This document shows, piece after piece, positions 13,712-22,253 of a stretch of DNA of 35,492 nt; within the stretch, counting starts at the first letter, position 1, and each line of letters opens with the position of its first letter. The notes under the pieces are model-generated. The model worked only from the letters and a program-made list of their open reading frames with translations. It ran no database searches and was not told where the DNA came from. Location: contig JAFCZZ010000005.1 in the NCBI GenBank assembly GCA_019314085.1, positions 1 through 35,492 of the forward strand, written 5' to 3'. Source of the stretch: Deltaproteobacteria bacterium. Its GTDB lineage: Bacteria; Desulfobacterota; Syntrophia; Syntrophales; UBA2210. The position numbers and the translations under genes were made by a program.

Positions 13712-14141
13712 TTGGGATCACCTTCGCTATTACCACAAAGTCCTGCCCGCCGTTCACCGGGAGAACTAGTACCCGATCTCCGGCTCTAAGGCCTGCCTTT
13801 AGATTTAGGTGGACCTTGACCGTAGTAGTTGGCTCTCCCGTGACCTTGAAGTCCAACCTAGTGAGGCTTGAATAGGTGGTCACGTCAGGTATGTCGCTTC
13901 CGTCGGTCTCCACAGGCGCCGCCGTCTGGATCACCCGGGAGGCCTGCGGCAGTTCGATCTGTAGCTCCCAGTCGGCCACAAGATAATCCTTAATCTCGTG
14001 CCGGAAACGGTCCAGTTTCAGGGCCAAGGTCTGAGTAATGGTGCCCAGTTCAGCCGGCAGGGTGGAGGCAACACGACCGGCGTGGCCAGCAGCCCGTTGT
14101 TCGATAAGTCCCGCGAGTTCCTTATACGGGTCCCTTGGCAT
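13704..14141 (-). CDS. xkdR: XkdR-like baseplate protein (DUF2577)
   Basis: 145 residues, ATG 14141 behind AGGAGGCGAT. The C-terminal half is a small beta-barrel (LNLKAGLRAGDRVLVLPVNG, then QDFVVIAKVI), as in the DUF2577/XkdR family of tail proteins. The N terminus has RDPYKELAGLIEQRAAG. It overlaps the XkdQ gene by 20 bases. Its position between XkdQ and XkdS is the standard PBSX order. It is probably part of the hub or spike side of the baseplate. Confidence 0.85.
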   Translation of the reverse strand: MPRDPYKELAGLIEQRAAGHAGRVASTLPAELGTITQTLALKLDRFRHEIKDYLVADWELQIELPQASRVIQTAAPVETDGSDIPDVTTYSSLTRLDFKVTGEPTTTVKVHLNLKAGLRAGDRVLVLPVNGGQDFVVIAKVIPNA

Positions 14142-15117
14142 AGTATCGCCTCCTTACATAACTTTCTGCCGCTAACTCCAGTGTCATGTGGCCCGGACTC
14201 CCGAGGTTATGCCGGGCAGATGTGACCAGGAGGTCCATGCCGTTGAGCTGGACCTTGTCACCGGCGCGAATGGTATTGATGTCCAATGCCGTGACTGTGA
14301 TGGTTTCCTGGATGCCATCCAGCATTTCCCTGGCCGCCTGCTTTGCTGCCGCGACATTGGTGACTTTCGGGTCCTGGATCACCCGCTGGAGAGTACCATA
14401 CTTGGTTTCGCCCTTCTCCAGGGCCAGGACGGGCGACCGGCCTTCCTCTGGCGCAGCCCCCAGGACCTTCACTTGCGTGACGGTTCCTTCCAAGGTCCGG
14501 CGCTGGTTAATTTCCTCGACATTCTGGTCGGCCTCCAAGACCCACACCGTCTTGTTGCTTCCCAGGGGTATCAGGTCAAGGCTGGTACCCGTCATCCTGG
14601 GCCGAAATAGCCCGCCGCCCTTGCTCACAGTCTCCCGCAGGTCGGCGAGCATCATGTTGTAGATTGGCTGCGCCCGGTAAATCGCCTTTGCAAGGGCAAC
14701 GCCGGTGTCGGCTACCTGGCCCAAAGGGATGCCCCAGTCTGCAGCGTAGCGTTTCAGTCTCTGAGTAGCCGTCTGGCCGGCCGGGAATAGGTATTCGTCC
14801 TCGCTTCGTGCCAAATAAATACTTCGGTCGTAAACGGTGACCGTGAGATGTTTCTGCCCCCGGGTGACGGAGTCGCATTCCCAAACCACACCGTCTAGCA
14901 ACACTACCATAGACGTGCCGCCGAAGGGTATTCCCGAGACGCGCATAGCCTGACCAGGAGCGATACCGGGGAAGTCGGGGGTAACCACCATTACAACCGT
15001 GGCTCGTGTTGCAATCTCGTCCAGACTTTCCTCGATGGTGATGCTCTCAACAATTTCCCGGAGGTACCACTCGCCCGCAAGGACTACCTCGTATAGTGTA
15101 AGACCAGGGTTAATCAT
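14122..15117 (-). CDS. xkdQ: XkdQ-like baseplate hub protein
   Basis: 331 residues, ATG 15117 overlapping the LysM gene stop. The fold pattern is that of phage hub (gpD/gp27-like) proteins: YEVVLAGEWYLREIVESITI, then GQTATQRLKRYAADWGIPLG, then LRETVSKGGGLFRPRMTGTS, then AREMLDGIQETITVTAL, then RAGDKVQLNGMDLLVTSARH. This protein forms the central hub through which the tail tube connects to the spike. It lies in the expected order after XkdP. Confidence 0.9.
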   Translation of the reverse strand: MINPGLTLYEVVLAGEWYLREIVESITIEESLDEIATRATVVMVVTPDFPGIAPGQAMRVSGIPFGGTSMVVLLDGVVWECDSVTRGQKHLTVTVYDRSIYLARSEDEYLFPAGQTATQRLKRYAADWGIPLGQVADTGVALAKAIYRAQPIYNMMLADLRETVSKGGGLFRPRMTGTSLDLIPLGSNKTVWVLEADQNVEEINQRRTLEGTVTQVKVLGAAPEEGRSPVLALEKGETKYGTLQRVIQDPKVTNVAAAKQAAREMLDGIQETITVTALDINTIRAGDKVQLNGMDLLVTSARHNLGSPGHMTLELAAESYVRRRYYAKGPV

Positions 15118-15761
15118 GCAGGCATCACCAACTTCTGGCCGGGAATAATCAAGTTAGGGTTTGGCCCAATGACTTCTTTGTTATTGTTGTAAATATCTTG
15201 CCACCGCGAACCGTTACCTAACTGGAGTTTGGCAATTTTCCATATAGTGTCGCCTGGCTTGACCACATATACCTTCGGGACCGGTTTGGTGTCGGGCCGT
15301 ATCCTGGTAGGTACTGTTCCGCTCCCCGAGGGAGGGACTTGGGCAGTAGTCCTAACCTTAACTTCTCGCCACTGCCGCATGGCCAGCTCGAAATAAATAT
15401 CCCCGGGCTCCCCGCCCACATAACGGTGTGCGGTACGAGTAATGAGGACTAAAGTATTGATCGACGTCTCCGTGATCAATAGCCGGATCGGCTTTCCCGC
15501 CGTCCGCCAAGCGATAAGACGTCCTATCGCTTCCTCCGGGCTTGGAATACCTGCATACTGGCAATAACTCGGGTCGTAGTCACGGGGGAAAAATGAAGCA
15601 AAAGAAATCCCCGTCCGCTCATCGCCTACGGGGAAATCTACATCGCCGAGGTTAATAATTGAAACCGTCTCAATTTTCTTTGCTCCTTCAACCGTTACCT
15701 CCGACGGATTGACCGGAAAATGAAGGTCTTGACCATCGGGAGATAGGAGGTAGAAATCCAT
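15114..15761 (-). CDS. xkdP: XkdP-like LysM-domain tail protein
   Basis: 215 residues from ATG 15761, which has GGAGTGAT five bases upstream; the in-frame start at 15794 has none. Residues 1-120 are the XkdP/gp53-like domain (FPVNPSEVTVEGAKKIETVS, then GDVDFPVGDERTGISFASFF). The last about 50 residues are a LysM domain (VYVVKPGDTIWKIAKLQLGN, then WQDIYNNNKEVIG, then NLIIPGQKLVMP). It belongs to the baseplate hub. LysM can bind peptidoglycan or act as a joining module in tail assembly. Confidence 0.92.
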   Translation of the reverse strand: MDFYLLSPDGQDLHFPVNPSEVTVEGAKKIETVSIINLGDVDFPVGDERTGISFASFFPRDYDPSYCQYAGIPSPEEAIGRLIAWRTAGKPIRLLITETSINTLVLITRTAHRYVGGEPGDIYFELAMRQWREVKVRTTAQVPPSGSGTVPTRIRPDTKPVPKVYVVKPGDTIWKIAKLQLGNGSRWQDIYNNNKEVIGPNPNLIIPGQKLVMPA

Positions 15762-15790
15762 ACATATCACTCCGATTATTAAGCCAGGAC

Positions 15791-16621
15791 TCACTTCGTT
15801 TTGATGAGCTTAATATAAACCCAGCTTACTTTTGATGCCTTGCCCTTACTCACAGCTCTCCAATCTTCACTGTTCACTCTGATTTCATATTCCCTCAATG
15901 GCGAACCGTAGTCCACGTATGAAAATAGCCTTTGAGCTGGGGTGGCGCTTTTTCCGGTAACTGAATCTTTGCTAAACCCCAAATCCTGCAGCAGCTGCAG
16001 GACATCATCTGGTACATCAGAGATTGCATAACCAGCAATATCCCTAAACTTGTATTCTTTTAGAGGAGAAACCTCTATGGATATAGGTTTATCCATAAAA
16101 AGCGTTATTTCCAACTCAAAACCGGGCAGGGTATACTTGACTAATCGTTCGTCTGCTTTTTCGGCTTTTTCTGTAGTTGGCTCCCCCAAGAGCCGGACGA
16201 TGCCTTCATAATCCTGTTGCAAAAGCTCTGGTATATTGGGTTTTTGTTCCGACTCTTTATCCGTTTGCTCATTTACGGAAGCCTGAGCATCTTCCTGATC
16301 GGTTGTTGTCTTTACTGGTGTAGGTAACCGTTTCTCTCCTTGGATAGCCTCTTCGGATTCGACGGAAGGGGAATGGACGGAGGGAACTTCAACTGCCTCC
16401 TCGTTACTGGCCGCCTGCCGTCCCGCTTCATATCCATCCTGGACTGACGACAACCCGATAACCATTCCAACCACAAATAGGGCTACTGATACAGCGCCCA
16501 CCGCCCAAATCCTTTTCTTGGCCCACCCACGCTTAAAAATAGACCGGACTACCAGCATGATCAGGGCCACAGCTACCCCGGTCAAACCTAAAAGCATTAG
16601 AAATCCTGCCAATGCAAGCAT
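15791..16621 (-). CDS. Membrane-anchored protein of unknown function inserted in the tail operon (moron candidate)
   Basis: 276 residues from ATG 16621, behind GGAGGTG. Two N-terminal transmembrane segments (LALAGFLMLLGLTGVAVALI at the very start and IWAVGAVSVALFVVGMVIGL near 40-58) are followed by an acidic Ser/Glu-rich linker (about 70-130). A C-terminal soluble domain follows (YEGIVRLLGEPTTEKAEKAD, then DYGSPLREYEIRVNSEDWRA). The linker and domain look bacterial rather than virion-like. PBSX-type operons have no gene at this place between tape measure and XkdP. It may act in the host membrane, for example in superinfection exclusion or lysogenic conversion. No family was recognised. Confidence 0.8.
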   Translation of the reverse strand: MLALAGFLMLLGLTGVAVALIMLVVRSIFKRGWAKKRIWAVGAVSVALFVVGMVIGLSSVQDGYEAGRQAASNEEAVEVPSVHSPSVESEEAIQGEKRLPTPVKTTTDQEDAQASVNEQTDKESEQKPNIPELLQQDYEGIVRLLGEPTTEKAEKADERLVKYTLPGFELEITLFMDKPISIEVSPLKEYKFRDIAGYAISDVPDDVLQLLQDLGFSKDSVTGKSATPAQRLFSYVDYGSPLREYEIRVNSEDWRAVSKGKASKVSWVYIKLIKTK

Positions 16622-16683
16622 GCAGCACACCTCCAATAAGTTAGTTATGCTGCAAATTTCGCCATTTGAGCAGGAAAATCCTA

Positions 16684-19518
16684 CTAACCAGGTAAATTGT
16701 AGAAAATGGCCTTCAATTTCTGCGCGATAATGGCTGCAATTTGGTCGGCGGCTTGATCAAGGTCCTCGCGGGCCTGAACCGTTATTTGTCCGACCAGCCC
16801 TGTAAGGTCAAAGTTGAGATTGATCGTCGGGGCACCCATGCCAGCACCAGCCACAGCCACCGGAGCTGTAAACCCGCCGAATTCGAACTGTTGCACGCCT
16901 AACCTGCGGCCGGTCTCCCGCCACAACTCCAGAGCCCGGGAGCGCAAGCGAGCAGAGAGGGGAATAACCGCCTCTGGGCCAGCTTCAGCTACCAGACCCA
17001 GATGGGGCCTGGTGAGGATGCCGCCCAGTGCGTGGGCTTCTACAGGAGTTTTGGCAGCTCGGCGTCCAGCTTCTCTGCCTGCGCTGAAAGACTTGCTTAT
17101 TTCATCCCATTCGCCCTTGATAGTGTCCCAGGTATTTGATGCCCATTTTTTCACGGCATCCCATTTCTCGTCCCACCATTTTTTATTGAAAAGGGTATCA
17201 CTAATGGTGGTCTTAACGGATTCCCATATTTCCGTGGCCGTGCTCCAAGCGTTGCTCGCCCATGTCTTTGTATCCTCCCATTTTGCAAGCCACCAATCAC
17301 CGTTAAAAACAGTGCTACCGATGATTTCTTTAGCACTGTTCCATATATCCACCATGCCAGACCAGGCGTTACTTGCCCACGTTTTGACGCTTTCCCATTT
17401 ACTTTGCCACCAGCTACCGTTGAATATGGTTTCTTCGAGGTAGCCATAGACATAACCGGCTCCTTTGGCAAGGGACTCAAATGTAACATTTGTGGATATC
17501 CATGACCATGCATTGCTTGCTTTTTGCTTTATAGCATCCCACGTATCGCTGCCCCACGAGCGAATCTTATCGAAGTTCTTTACAATCGCCTCGCCGCCGA
17601 TGACCCCGGCAATACCACCGCCAAGGCCGCCGATTGCTCCACCGATAAGTGTCCCAGCACCAGGAGCAATCAGTGTGCCTATGGCAGCCCCTACCTTTGC
17701 CCCCAGAGAGGCCCCGGCCAGGCCACCGGCAATGCGGCCGCCGACTTTGAGACCGGTCTGGACCCTTTCCTCTGGACGGGCGAGAGCGACCTCGGCTGCT
17801 CCGGCGGCAAGTGTAATGGGTAGGGCCCACCTCGAAAGGAAATCCCCGACTTTACCAAACCTGCCGATATAGCGCAAAGGCGCCCATCCTCCGCCCACGG
17901 TCCTGGCCGCCGTCCCCGCTTCCCTGAACGCCTCAACCTCCGGGGCCCCGGGGAGGAAACCCTGATAGCGGAAAATCTGTTCTGGTGTTCCTGGGATTAC
18001 TGTCCGCTTAATCGGCTCTAGCGCCCGCTTACTTGCAGGATTGACAAACAGGTCACGGAGAATCTGACCAATATTTATACCTTTGGCCGCTGCCGTTGCC
18101 GCTGTCTCTGCCGCTGCACCCGCTGATGCTGTAGCTACCTCTGCGCCTGCGCCGCTGCCCAGGGCGGTAATAGCCCTTTTCCCAAAGCTGCCTATCCACT
18201 TACCAGCACGGAATACCGGCCCCAAAAGGGCGCTGCCTGCGCTTATCGCGAGCACGTCTGCCAATGCTGCACTACCGATGTTCTCGGCAGTCGGTTTCCT
18301 GATAGCTTCAAGGTTTAATTTGCCCAAGCCTTTAAGTGCTTCGGTAACACCCATCTTAATGCCCGAGAACAGGAACCCACCGATTTCTCGGCCCACGGAG
18401 ACGATCTTATCCCGCCCACCGGAGTCTAGCCAGTCTTTAATGCTGGTCGAAATATCGTCGATAATAAACTTAACCTTGCCCCAGAAGTCCAGCTTTTGAA
18501 ACTTGGGGTCATCCAGAATGCGACCCAGGCGGGCAAAGTTGCGCTCAAAGAAGCTAAACACTTGCTCTGCACCTTCGCGCCCAAATCTAACCAGGGTGGT
18601 TTTCCATCGCTCCACAGTATCCTCGTTTTTCCCAAACCATTCTACAATCTTATCCAGGCGCGGTTTCATGGCATCGAGAATACCGATGCCGGTCTGCCGG
18701 AAAAGTGTTTTAACTGTGTCTGTGATGGTGGAGAGGCGGCCTATTGCAGTCTGACTAAGTCTTTCAGCGCCACCGGCAAATCTGCTCTCGGCCTCTTTCA
18801 AGAACCCGGTGAAACCGCCAATGGCATCCATCTGCTCCTTTGTAAATTTCATGTTAAATTCTTTCATACGCTCAAATTCGCCCATTTGAGCGTCGGCCAG
18901 TGCTTCCATGGCGTCTTGAACAGTTTTACCTGGAGTAAGGCCAGCCATGTCAGCAGCTAGCTTTACCAAGCGTTCAGCTACCTTAATATCACCATCACTG
19001 ATGCCGATGGCTCTGGTCATGGCAGGGAAAAGGTCCTCCATCTCAAAGGGAGTAGTTGCAGCAAATTGCTCCAGCCAGCCAGTGGCCTCTTGAGCTAGGG
19101 CCTTATTGCCTTTCAGCCAGTGCTCCATGCTCACCGCTTGGGTTTCCCATATCATAGCTGCACCTGCTGTTGCGTCCCATAGCTTGTTAGCTCCTAAAGC
19201 GCCCAGGGCTACCGCGGCCATTCCCTGAAGGGAGAATAGGCTGTTTTTGATTCGACCGATGACTCCACTGGCCATGTCCCGGGCCCGGATGGTCATATTC
19301 CAAGTCCGTGATGAAAGAGAGTGTAGACCGGACCCAATGCGACTAATTGTCTGGCTGGCCCTGTCGATGAGGCGAACCGTGGGGCTGACCGAAACCTTAT
19401 TTAACCGTCTTGTCCTATCCTCGACTTTACGGGCAGCTCCGTCTATCTTCTGGAGCGCCGCGGTCATGCGGTCATGTAATCTTAACACTAGGCTAATTCT
19501 ATAATTGCTTTCGGCCAT
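16684..19518 (-). CDS. xkdO: Tail tape-measure protein
   Basis: 944 residues from ATG 19518, six bases after AGGAGGTG. The long helical N-terminal region contains WLEQFAATTPFEMEDLFPAM and LADAQMGEFERMKEFNMKF, typical of tape measures. A Gly/Ala-rich hydrophobic segment (about 599-643, AGTLIGGAIGGLGGGIAGVI) may insert into the host membrane. Residues about 700-810 hold three Trp-rich repeats of about 39 residues (first unit starts FNGSWWQSKWESVKTWASNA). The C-terminal part has a conserved tail segment (GGILTRPHLGLVAEAGPEAV). It sets tail length and is ejected with the DNA. It follows the tail-chaperone frameshift gene, as in most long-tailed phages. Confidence 0.95.
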   Translation of the reverse strand: MAESNYRISLVLRLHDRMTAALQKIDGAARKVEDRTRRLNKVSVSPTVRLIDRASQTISRIGSGLHSLSSRTWNMTIRARDMASGVIGRIKNSLFSLQGMAAVALGALGANKLWDATAGAAMIWETQAVSMEHWLKGNKALAQEATGWLEQFAATTPFEMEDLFPAMTRAIGISDGDIKVAERLVKLAADMAGLTPGKTVQDAMEALADAQMGEFERMKEFNMKFTKEQMDAIGGFTGFLKEAESRFAGGAERLSQTAIGRLSTITDTVKTLFRQTGIGILDAMKPRLDKIVEWFGKNEDTVERWKTTLVRFGREGAEQVFSFFERNFARLGRILDDPKFQKLDFWGKVKFIIDDISTSIKDWLDSGGRDKIVSVGREIGGFLFSGIKMGVTEALKGLGKLNLEAIRKPTAENIGSAALADVLAISAGSALLGPVFRAGKWIGSFGKRAITALGSGAGAEVATASAGAAAETAATAAAKGINIGQILRDLFVNPASKRALEPIKRTVIPGTPEQIFRYQGFLPGAPEVEAFREAGTAARTVGGGWAPLRYIGRFGKVGDFLSRWALPITLAAGAAEVALARPEERVQTGLKVGGRIAGGLAGASLGAKVGAAIGTLIAPGAGTLIGGAIGGLGGGIAGVIGGEAIVKNFDKIRSWGSDTWDAIKQKASNAWSWISTNVTFESLAKGAGYVYGYLEETIFNGSWWQSKWESVKTWASNAWSGMVDIWNSAKEIIGSTVFNGDWWLAKWEDTKTWASNAWSTATEIWESVKTTISDTLFNKKWWDEKWDAVKKWASNTWDTIKGEWDEISKSFSAGREAGRRAAKTPVEAHALGGILTRPHLGLVAEAGPEAVIPLSARLRSRALELWRETGRRLGVQQFEFGGFTAPVAVAGAGMGAPTINLNFDLTGLVGQITVQAREDLDQAADQIAAIIAQKLKAIFYNLPG

Positions 19519-19523
19519 CCCGT

Positions 19524-20113
19524 TCACCTCCTTTGTGCCAGGGCTTCGAGCGCTTTCTCGCGCTGGCGTTCTTCTTCAAGGACGATTTGGGTGCTTGCCA
19601 GCATAAACAGTTGAGCGCCCCGTGGCTTTGCCCAAAATTCATCAGGCGGGAGACCCGTGCGCTGAAAAATCTGGTGCACAAGATGGGCCAGCCCGCCCGA
19701 TTTGATTAGTTTTTTATCTCTTCCAGCTCCTCGTTGAAGCCGGAGATATCCAACACAGCATCACCCAAAGCAGCCAGCTCGCCGGCCAACAAAATCCGCT
19801 TCACAACTTCCTCCGCACCGCTAGCATTATACTTCTCAAGCAGGCGAGGGTGATCCCACTTGGGCGATACTGTTGCTGCAGCAATTAGCCGGCAATTGAA
19901 CTGTTCCTCATCCAGGGTCTCAATGATCCGGCCTCGCTTATTGGTCCGGTGAGTGCACTGCTCCCGAATTTGAAAAACTGCCTTACCGGTTAAACCCCGG
20001 ATGGTTACCGGAATGCCCAGGCGCTCAATTTTGACTGTCCTTTCCGGCACCCGGTCCGCATCCAACAGACGTTCCAGGATTTCTTCTTCAGTCAAGGGTT
20101 TATTGATATCCAT
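19524..20113 (-). CDS. Tail assembly chaperone, -1 frameshift product (G-T fusion)
   Basis: If the ribosome slips -1 at the heptamer A AAA AAC (19709-19715), reading continues through 61 further codons to TGA at 19524-19526, giving about 196 residues. The added part starts LIKSGGLAHLVHQIFQRTGL, continues PPDEFWAKPRGAQLFMLAST and ends in a charged helix (EEERQREKALEALAQRR). It has no start codon of its own, so only the shift can express it, and its stop lies in the tape-measure ribosome binding site. The G/GT frameshift pair is a conserved feature of long-tailed phages; the long form recruits tape measure and tube. Confidence 0.88.
19706..20113 (-). CDS. xkdN: Tail assembly chaperone, short form (XkdN-like)
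   Basis: 135 residues, ATG 20113 behind AAAGGAGGG. It resembles the XkdN family (RLGIPVTIRGLTGKAVFQIR, then TLDEEQFNCRLIAAATVSPK, then LLAGELAALGDAVLDISGFN). The protein ends EEIKN at TAA, directly after a classical slippery heptamer. It lies between the tube gene and the tape measure. It is not part of the virion in related phages and assists tape-measure folding. Confidence 0.9.
   Translation of the reverse strand: MDINKPLTEEEILERLLDADRVPERTVKIERLGIPVTIRGLTGKAVFQIREQCTHRTNKRGRIIETLDEEQFNCRLIAAATVSPKWDHPRLLEKYNASGAEEVVKRILLAGELAALGDAVLDISGFNEELEEIKN
19709..19715 (-). promoter_or_regulatory. Programmed -1 ribosomal frameshift site (A AAA AAC)
   Basis: In the zero frame the codons are ATA AAA AAC followed at once by TAA, so the heptamer A AAA AAC fits the X XXY YYZ rule exactly. 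The stop next to it and the long open -1 frame after it support programmed shifting. I did not find an obvious downstream pseudoknot by eye. Confidence 0.87.
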
Positions 20114-20126
20114 GATTTACCCTCCT

Positions 20127-20567
20127 TTAACTCTGGATAATTGGGTCGAGAAGCTCGTAGTCCTCGAATGTAAAGGGCCATTCCTCATTGACCGTCTCGC
20201 CAGCTGTCCAGTTAGCCAGCTGAATACGGTCGAACATGACGTGTTTCAGCCTGATGCGCTCGTATCCGTAGGCTTCCGGGTCGGCCAGCTTACTAATGAT
20301 TTCAACCCTTACCGCTGGGTTGGCGCTGTCTGCCATCGGCGTATTAAGCTGGATCAATTCGCTGGTGACCTTGAAACCGGAAATGGTGCCCGTACCATTT
20401 AGGCCGGTAACCTTACGCTTGGTCCAACGGTTACCGGATATTTTAAGCTCGGCTTTCTGAATTTCAACGTTGGCCTCTAAATGATTGAAGTTGCTCAACC
20501 ACTTTCCATCCATCCATACCTCGCCATAAGTGCCGTTGATTACGCGACTAACATCCAGTTCAGGCAT
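20127..20567 (-). CDS. xkdM: Tail tube protein (XkdM-like)
   Basis: 146 residues, ATG 20567 behind AAGGAGGTGG. It matches the DUF2001/XkdM tail tube family: RVINGTYGEVWMDGKWLSNF, then HLEANVEIQKAELKISGNRW, then VTGLNGTGTISGFKVTS, then WPFTFEDYELLDPI. The tube lies inside the sheath and carries DNA on ejection. It directly follows the sheath gene. Confidence 0.94.
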   Translation of the reverse strand: MPELDVSRVINGTYGEVWMDGKWLSNFNHLEANVEIQKAELKISGNRWTKRKVTGLNGTGTISGFKVTSELIQLNTPMADSANPAVRVEIISKLADPEAYGYERIRLKHVMFDRIQLANWTAGETVNEEWPFTFEDYELLDPIIQS

Positions 20568-20580
20568 CTATGCCACCTCC

Positions 20581-22029
20581 TTAATGCACCACGAAGGTCC
20601 CGAATATTTTCTCCATGCTATCCACAATCCGGGCGTCCCATTTGATGTATACCTCATCAGGTGCAGCCAGGGCCGGATGATAATCCGGGTCGAGATAGAC
20701 CGAGAAGTCTTTTTCGATAAGCCCGCCATTGACCAAGGTCTCCATATACTGCTTGCAGGCGCTGATTAAAGCCACCTTGCCATCGTCGTTGTTATTAACC
20801 TTGCCAATGTAGTTGTCCTGGGCCGTCTTGAGCAGGTCGTCATTGATTGCATCCATTACCCTGATAGCCCGGATCTTCTTCCACTGGTTATTCTGGCCTT
20901 GGCGGAGGGAGGTCAGGGTATTGATGCCCTGTTCCACGATTACCTTCTCGCCGTCGTGGACCAGCAGCAATGTTCCGGCCTGCAGCCCGGCCACCACCTG
21001 GTTGTGGGTCAGCCTTGGAGTAACATCGTCGAAAGGCGTGACCGCATAGGTCAGGCTTTCGCTCAATGCCTGACCTGCAGCCTTTCCAGCCACCCAGCAG
21101 GCTACCTGGGCACTGGAATAGGTGATACCGTCCATAATAGCGCTCACGCCGACGTTAATCACGCCCTCATAATTAAAACCGGTAGAGCGGCTGTTTGCGG
21201 TAGCTGGCGTCTGGTCATCAGTTACAGAGCCACCCATAACAGCGATTACGCCCTTGCCCTCATTACGTAGACGTTCAATCCATGCCTTGACAGAAGTCTG
21301 GAGGCTGGGATCAGTGGCACCGTCCAGAGCAAAGAAGTTAAATCGCCTGGTCTCGAAAGCGGACATGGCATCCACATAGTCAGTATTCGCGATGCCGTCC
21401 ACCCCGGCGTTGCCGTCAGCAAAGGCTTGGCTTGTCACGTTAGCGATGGTGTCATTTCCATCGGCTACCTTGGTGGCGGTTATCCACTTGTTGTTTGCAT
21501 CATTATTGATGGCCGCGACCGCATTATCCACCACACCGGTGCCCTTGGCAAAGGTAAACACGTAAAGCTGCGTAGTATCCTCATAAAGCACAATGTCCTG
21601 CTTATTGGTGGGATCTACTGGGTTGTCCCGCACCGTGACCTTAAAGGCCCGAGTGGTTTCGTACTTGGTAGTTAGGGTCAAGACGTCAGCCGGAGTCGCC
21701 GCCGTGTCCTTTAGGGTGATTGAGGCCTTTGCAGCCGCGCTGTCTACCAATCGATAACCCAGGACGGTTTTGGCACCACCCAGCAGGGCCAACCGGATAG
21801 AGTTATACGCCGTGAAGCCGCCTGCCACGTCTGCCCCATAGGTGTCAATAAGACCTTTCTCATCGGTAATCTCTACAATTTGCTTGGCCGGTCCCCAGTT
21901 AGCCTTGACAGGGATGGCCACAATACCCCGCGCTCCGGGTTGGATAGCAGCTAGAGCAGCGGCCACAAAATTCATGTAAAAGCCAGGTCTGACTTTCGCT
22001 TCCGTTGGGCTCCAAGTTCCGCCTGCCAT
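20581..22029 (-). CDS. xkdK: Tail sheath protein (XkdK-like)
   Basis: 482 residues, ATG 22029 behind AGGAAGGTGA. It shows the contractile sheath pattern: GARGIVAIPVKANWGPAKQI near the N terminus, SIRLALLGGAKTVLGYRL, VKAWIERLRNEGKGVIAVMG, YSSAQVACWVAGKAAGQAL, and the conserved C-terminal INTLTSLRQGQNNQWKKIRA, then FGTFVVH. Its presence defines the phage as a myovirus. The sheath contracts to drive the tube into the host. Confidence 0.96.
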   Translation of the reverse strand: MAGGTWSPTEAKVRPGFYMNFVAAALAAIQPGARGIVAIPVKANWGPAKQIVEITDEKGLIDTYGADVAGGFTAYNSIRLALLGGAKTVLGYRLVDSAAAKASITLKDTAATPADVLTLTTKYETTRAFKVTVRDNPVDPTNKQDIVLYEDTTQLYVFTFAKGTGVVDNAVAAINNDANNKWITATKVADGNDTIANVTSQAFADGNAGVDGIANTDYVDAMSAFETRRFNFFALDGATDPSLQTSVKAWIERLRNEGKGVIAVMGGSVTDDQTPATANSRSTGFNYEGVINVGVSAIMDGITYSSAQVACWVAGKAAGQALSESLTYAVTPFDDVTPRLTHNQVVAGLQAGTLLLVHDGEKVIVEQGINTLTSLRQGQNNQWKKIRAIRVMDAINDDLLKTAQDNYIGKVNNNDDGKVALISACKQYMETLVNGGLIEKDFSVYLDPDYHPALAAPDEVYIKWDARIVDSMEKIFGTFVVH

Positions 22030-22239
22030 TTAGCTCACCTTCCTTTTTAGAAAATTCTCGATGGCCTTCTTGACTTCGTCCACCGTTAGCTCATCGGCAT
22101 TATTGCCGTGTAAAGCACCAATGACAACCTCCGGCATAACTCCGAAGATGGCCTGCGAATTTGAAATCAGCTCCGCTCGCGGGTATGTGCTCGCGACCGG
22201 GGCACTTACCTTTTCCACTTTGCTCTTGTCTTTAGGCAC
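22030..22239 (-). CDS. Small protein between tail terminator and sheath (unknown)
   Basis: 69 residues, GTG 22239 with GGAGGTGAT (complement of 22244-22252) in place. The frame extends upstream but that part only shadows the neighbour. The sequence has an N-terminal Lys/Ser tail (PKDKSKVEKVSAPVA), then AELISNSQAIFGVMPEVVIG, then a helix (ELTVDEVKKAIENFLKRK). Small proteins at this place are common in PBSX-like operons. Function is unknown; it ends immediately before the sheath. Confidence 0.8.
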   Translation of the reverse strand: MPKDKSKVEKVSAPVASTYPRAELISNSQAIFGVMPEVVIGALHGNNADELTVDEVKKAIENFLKRKVS

Positions 22240-22253
22240 CGTTATCACCTCCA

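Noticed and set aside
19499..19681. Open frame of 60 residues between tail chaperone and tape measure
   Set aside because: It competes with the -1 frameshift extension, which follows a perfect slippery heptamer and fits the known GT chaperone. The rival frame has no binding site or homology.
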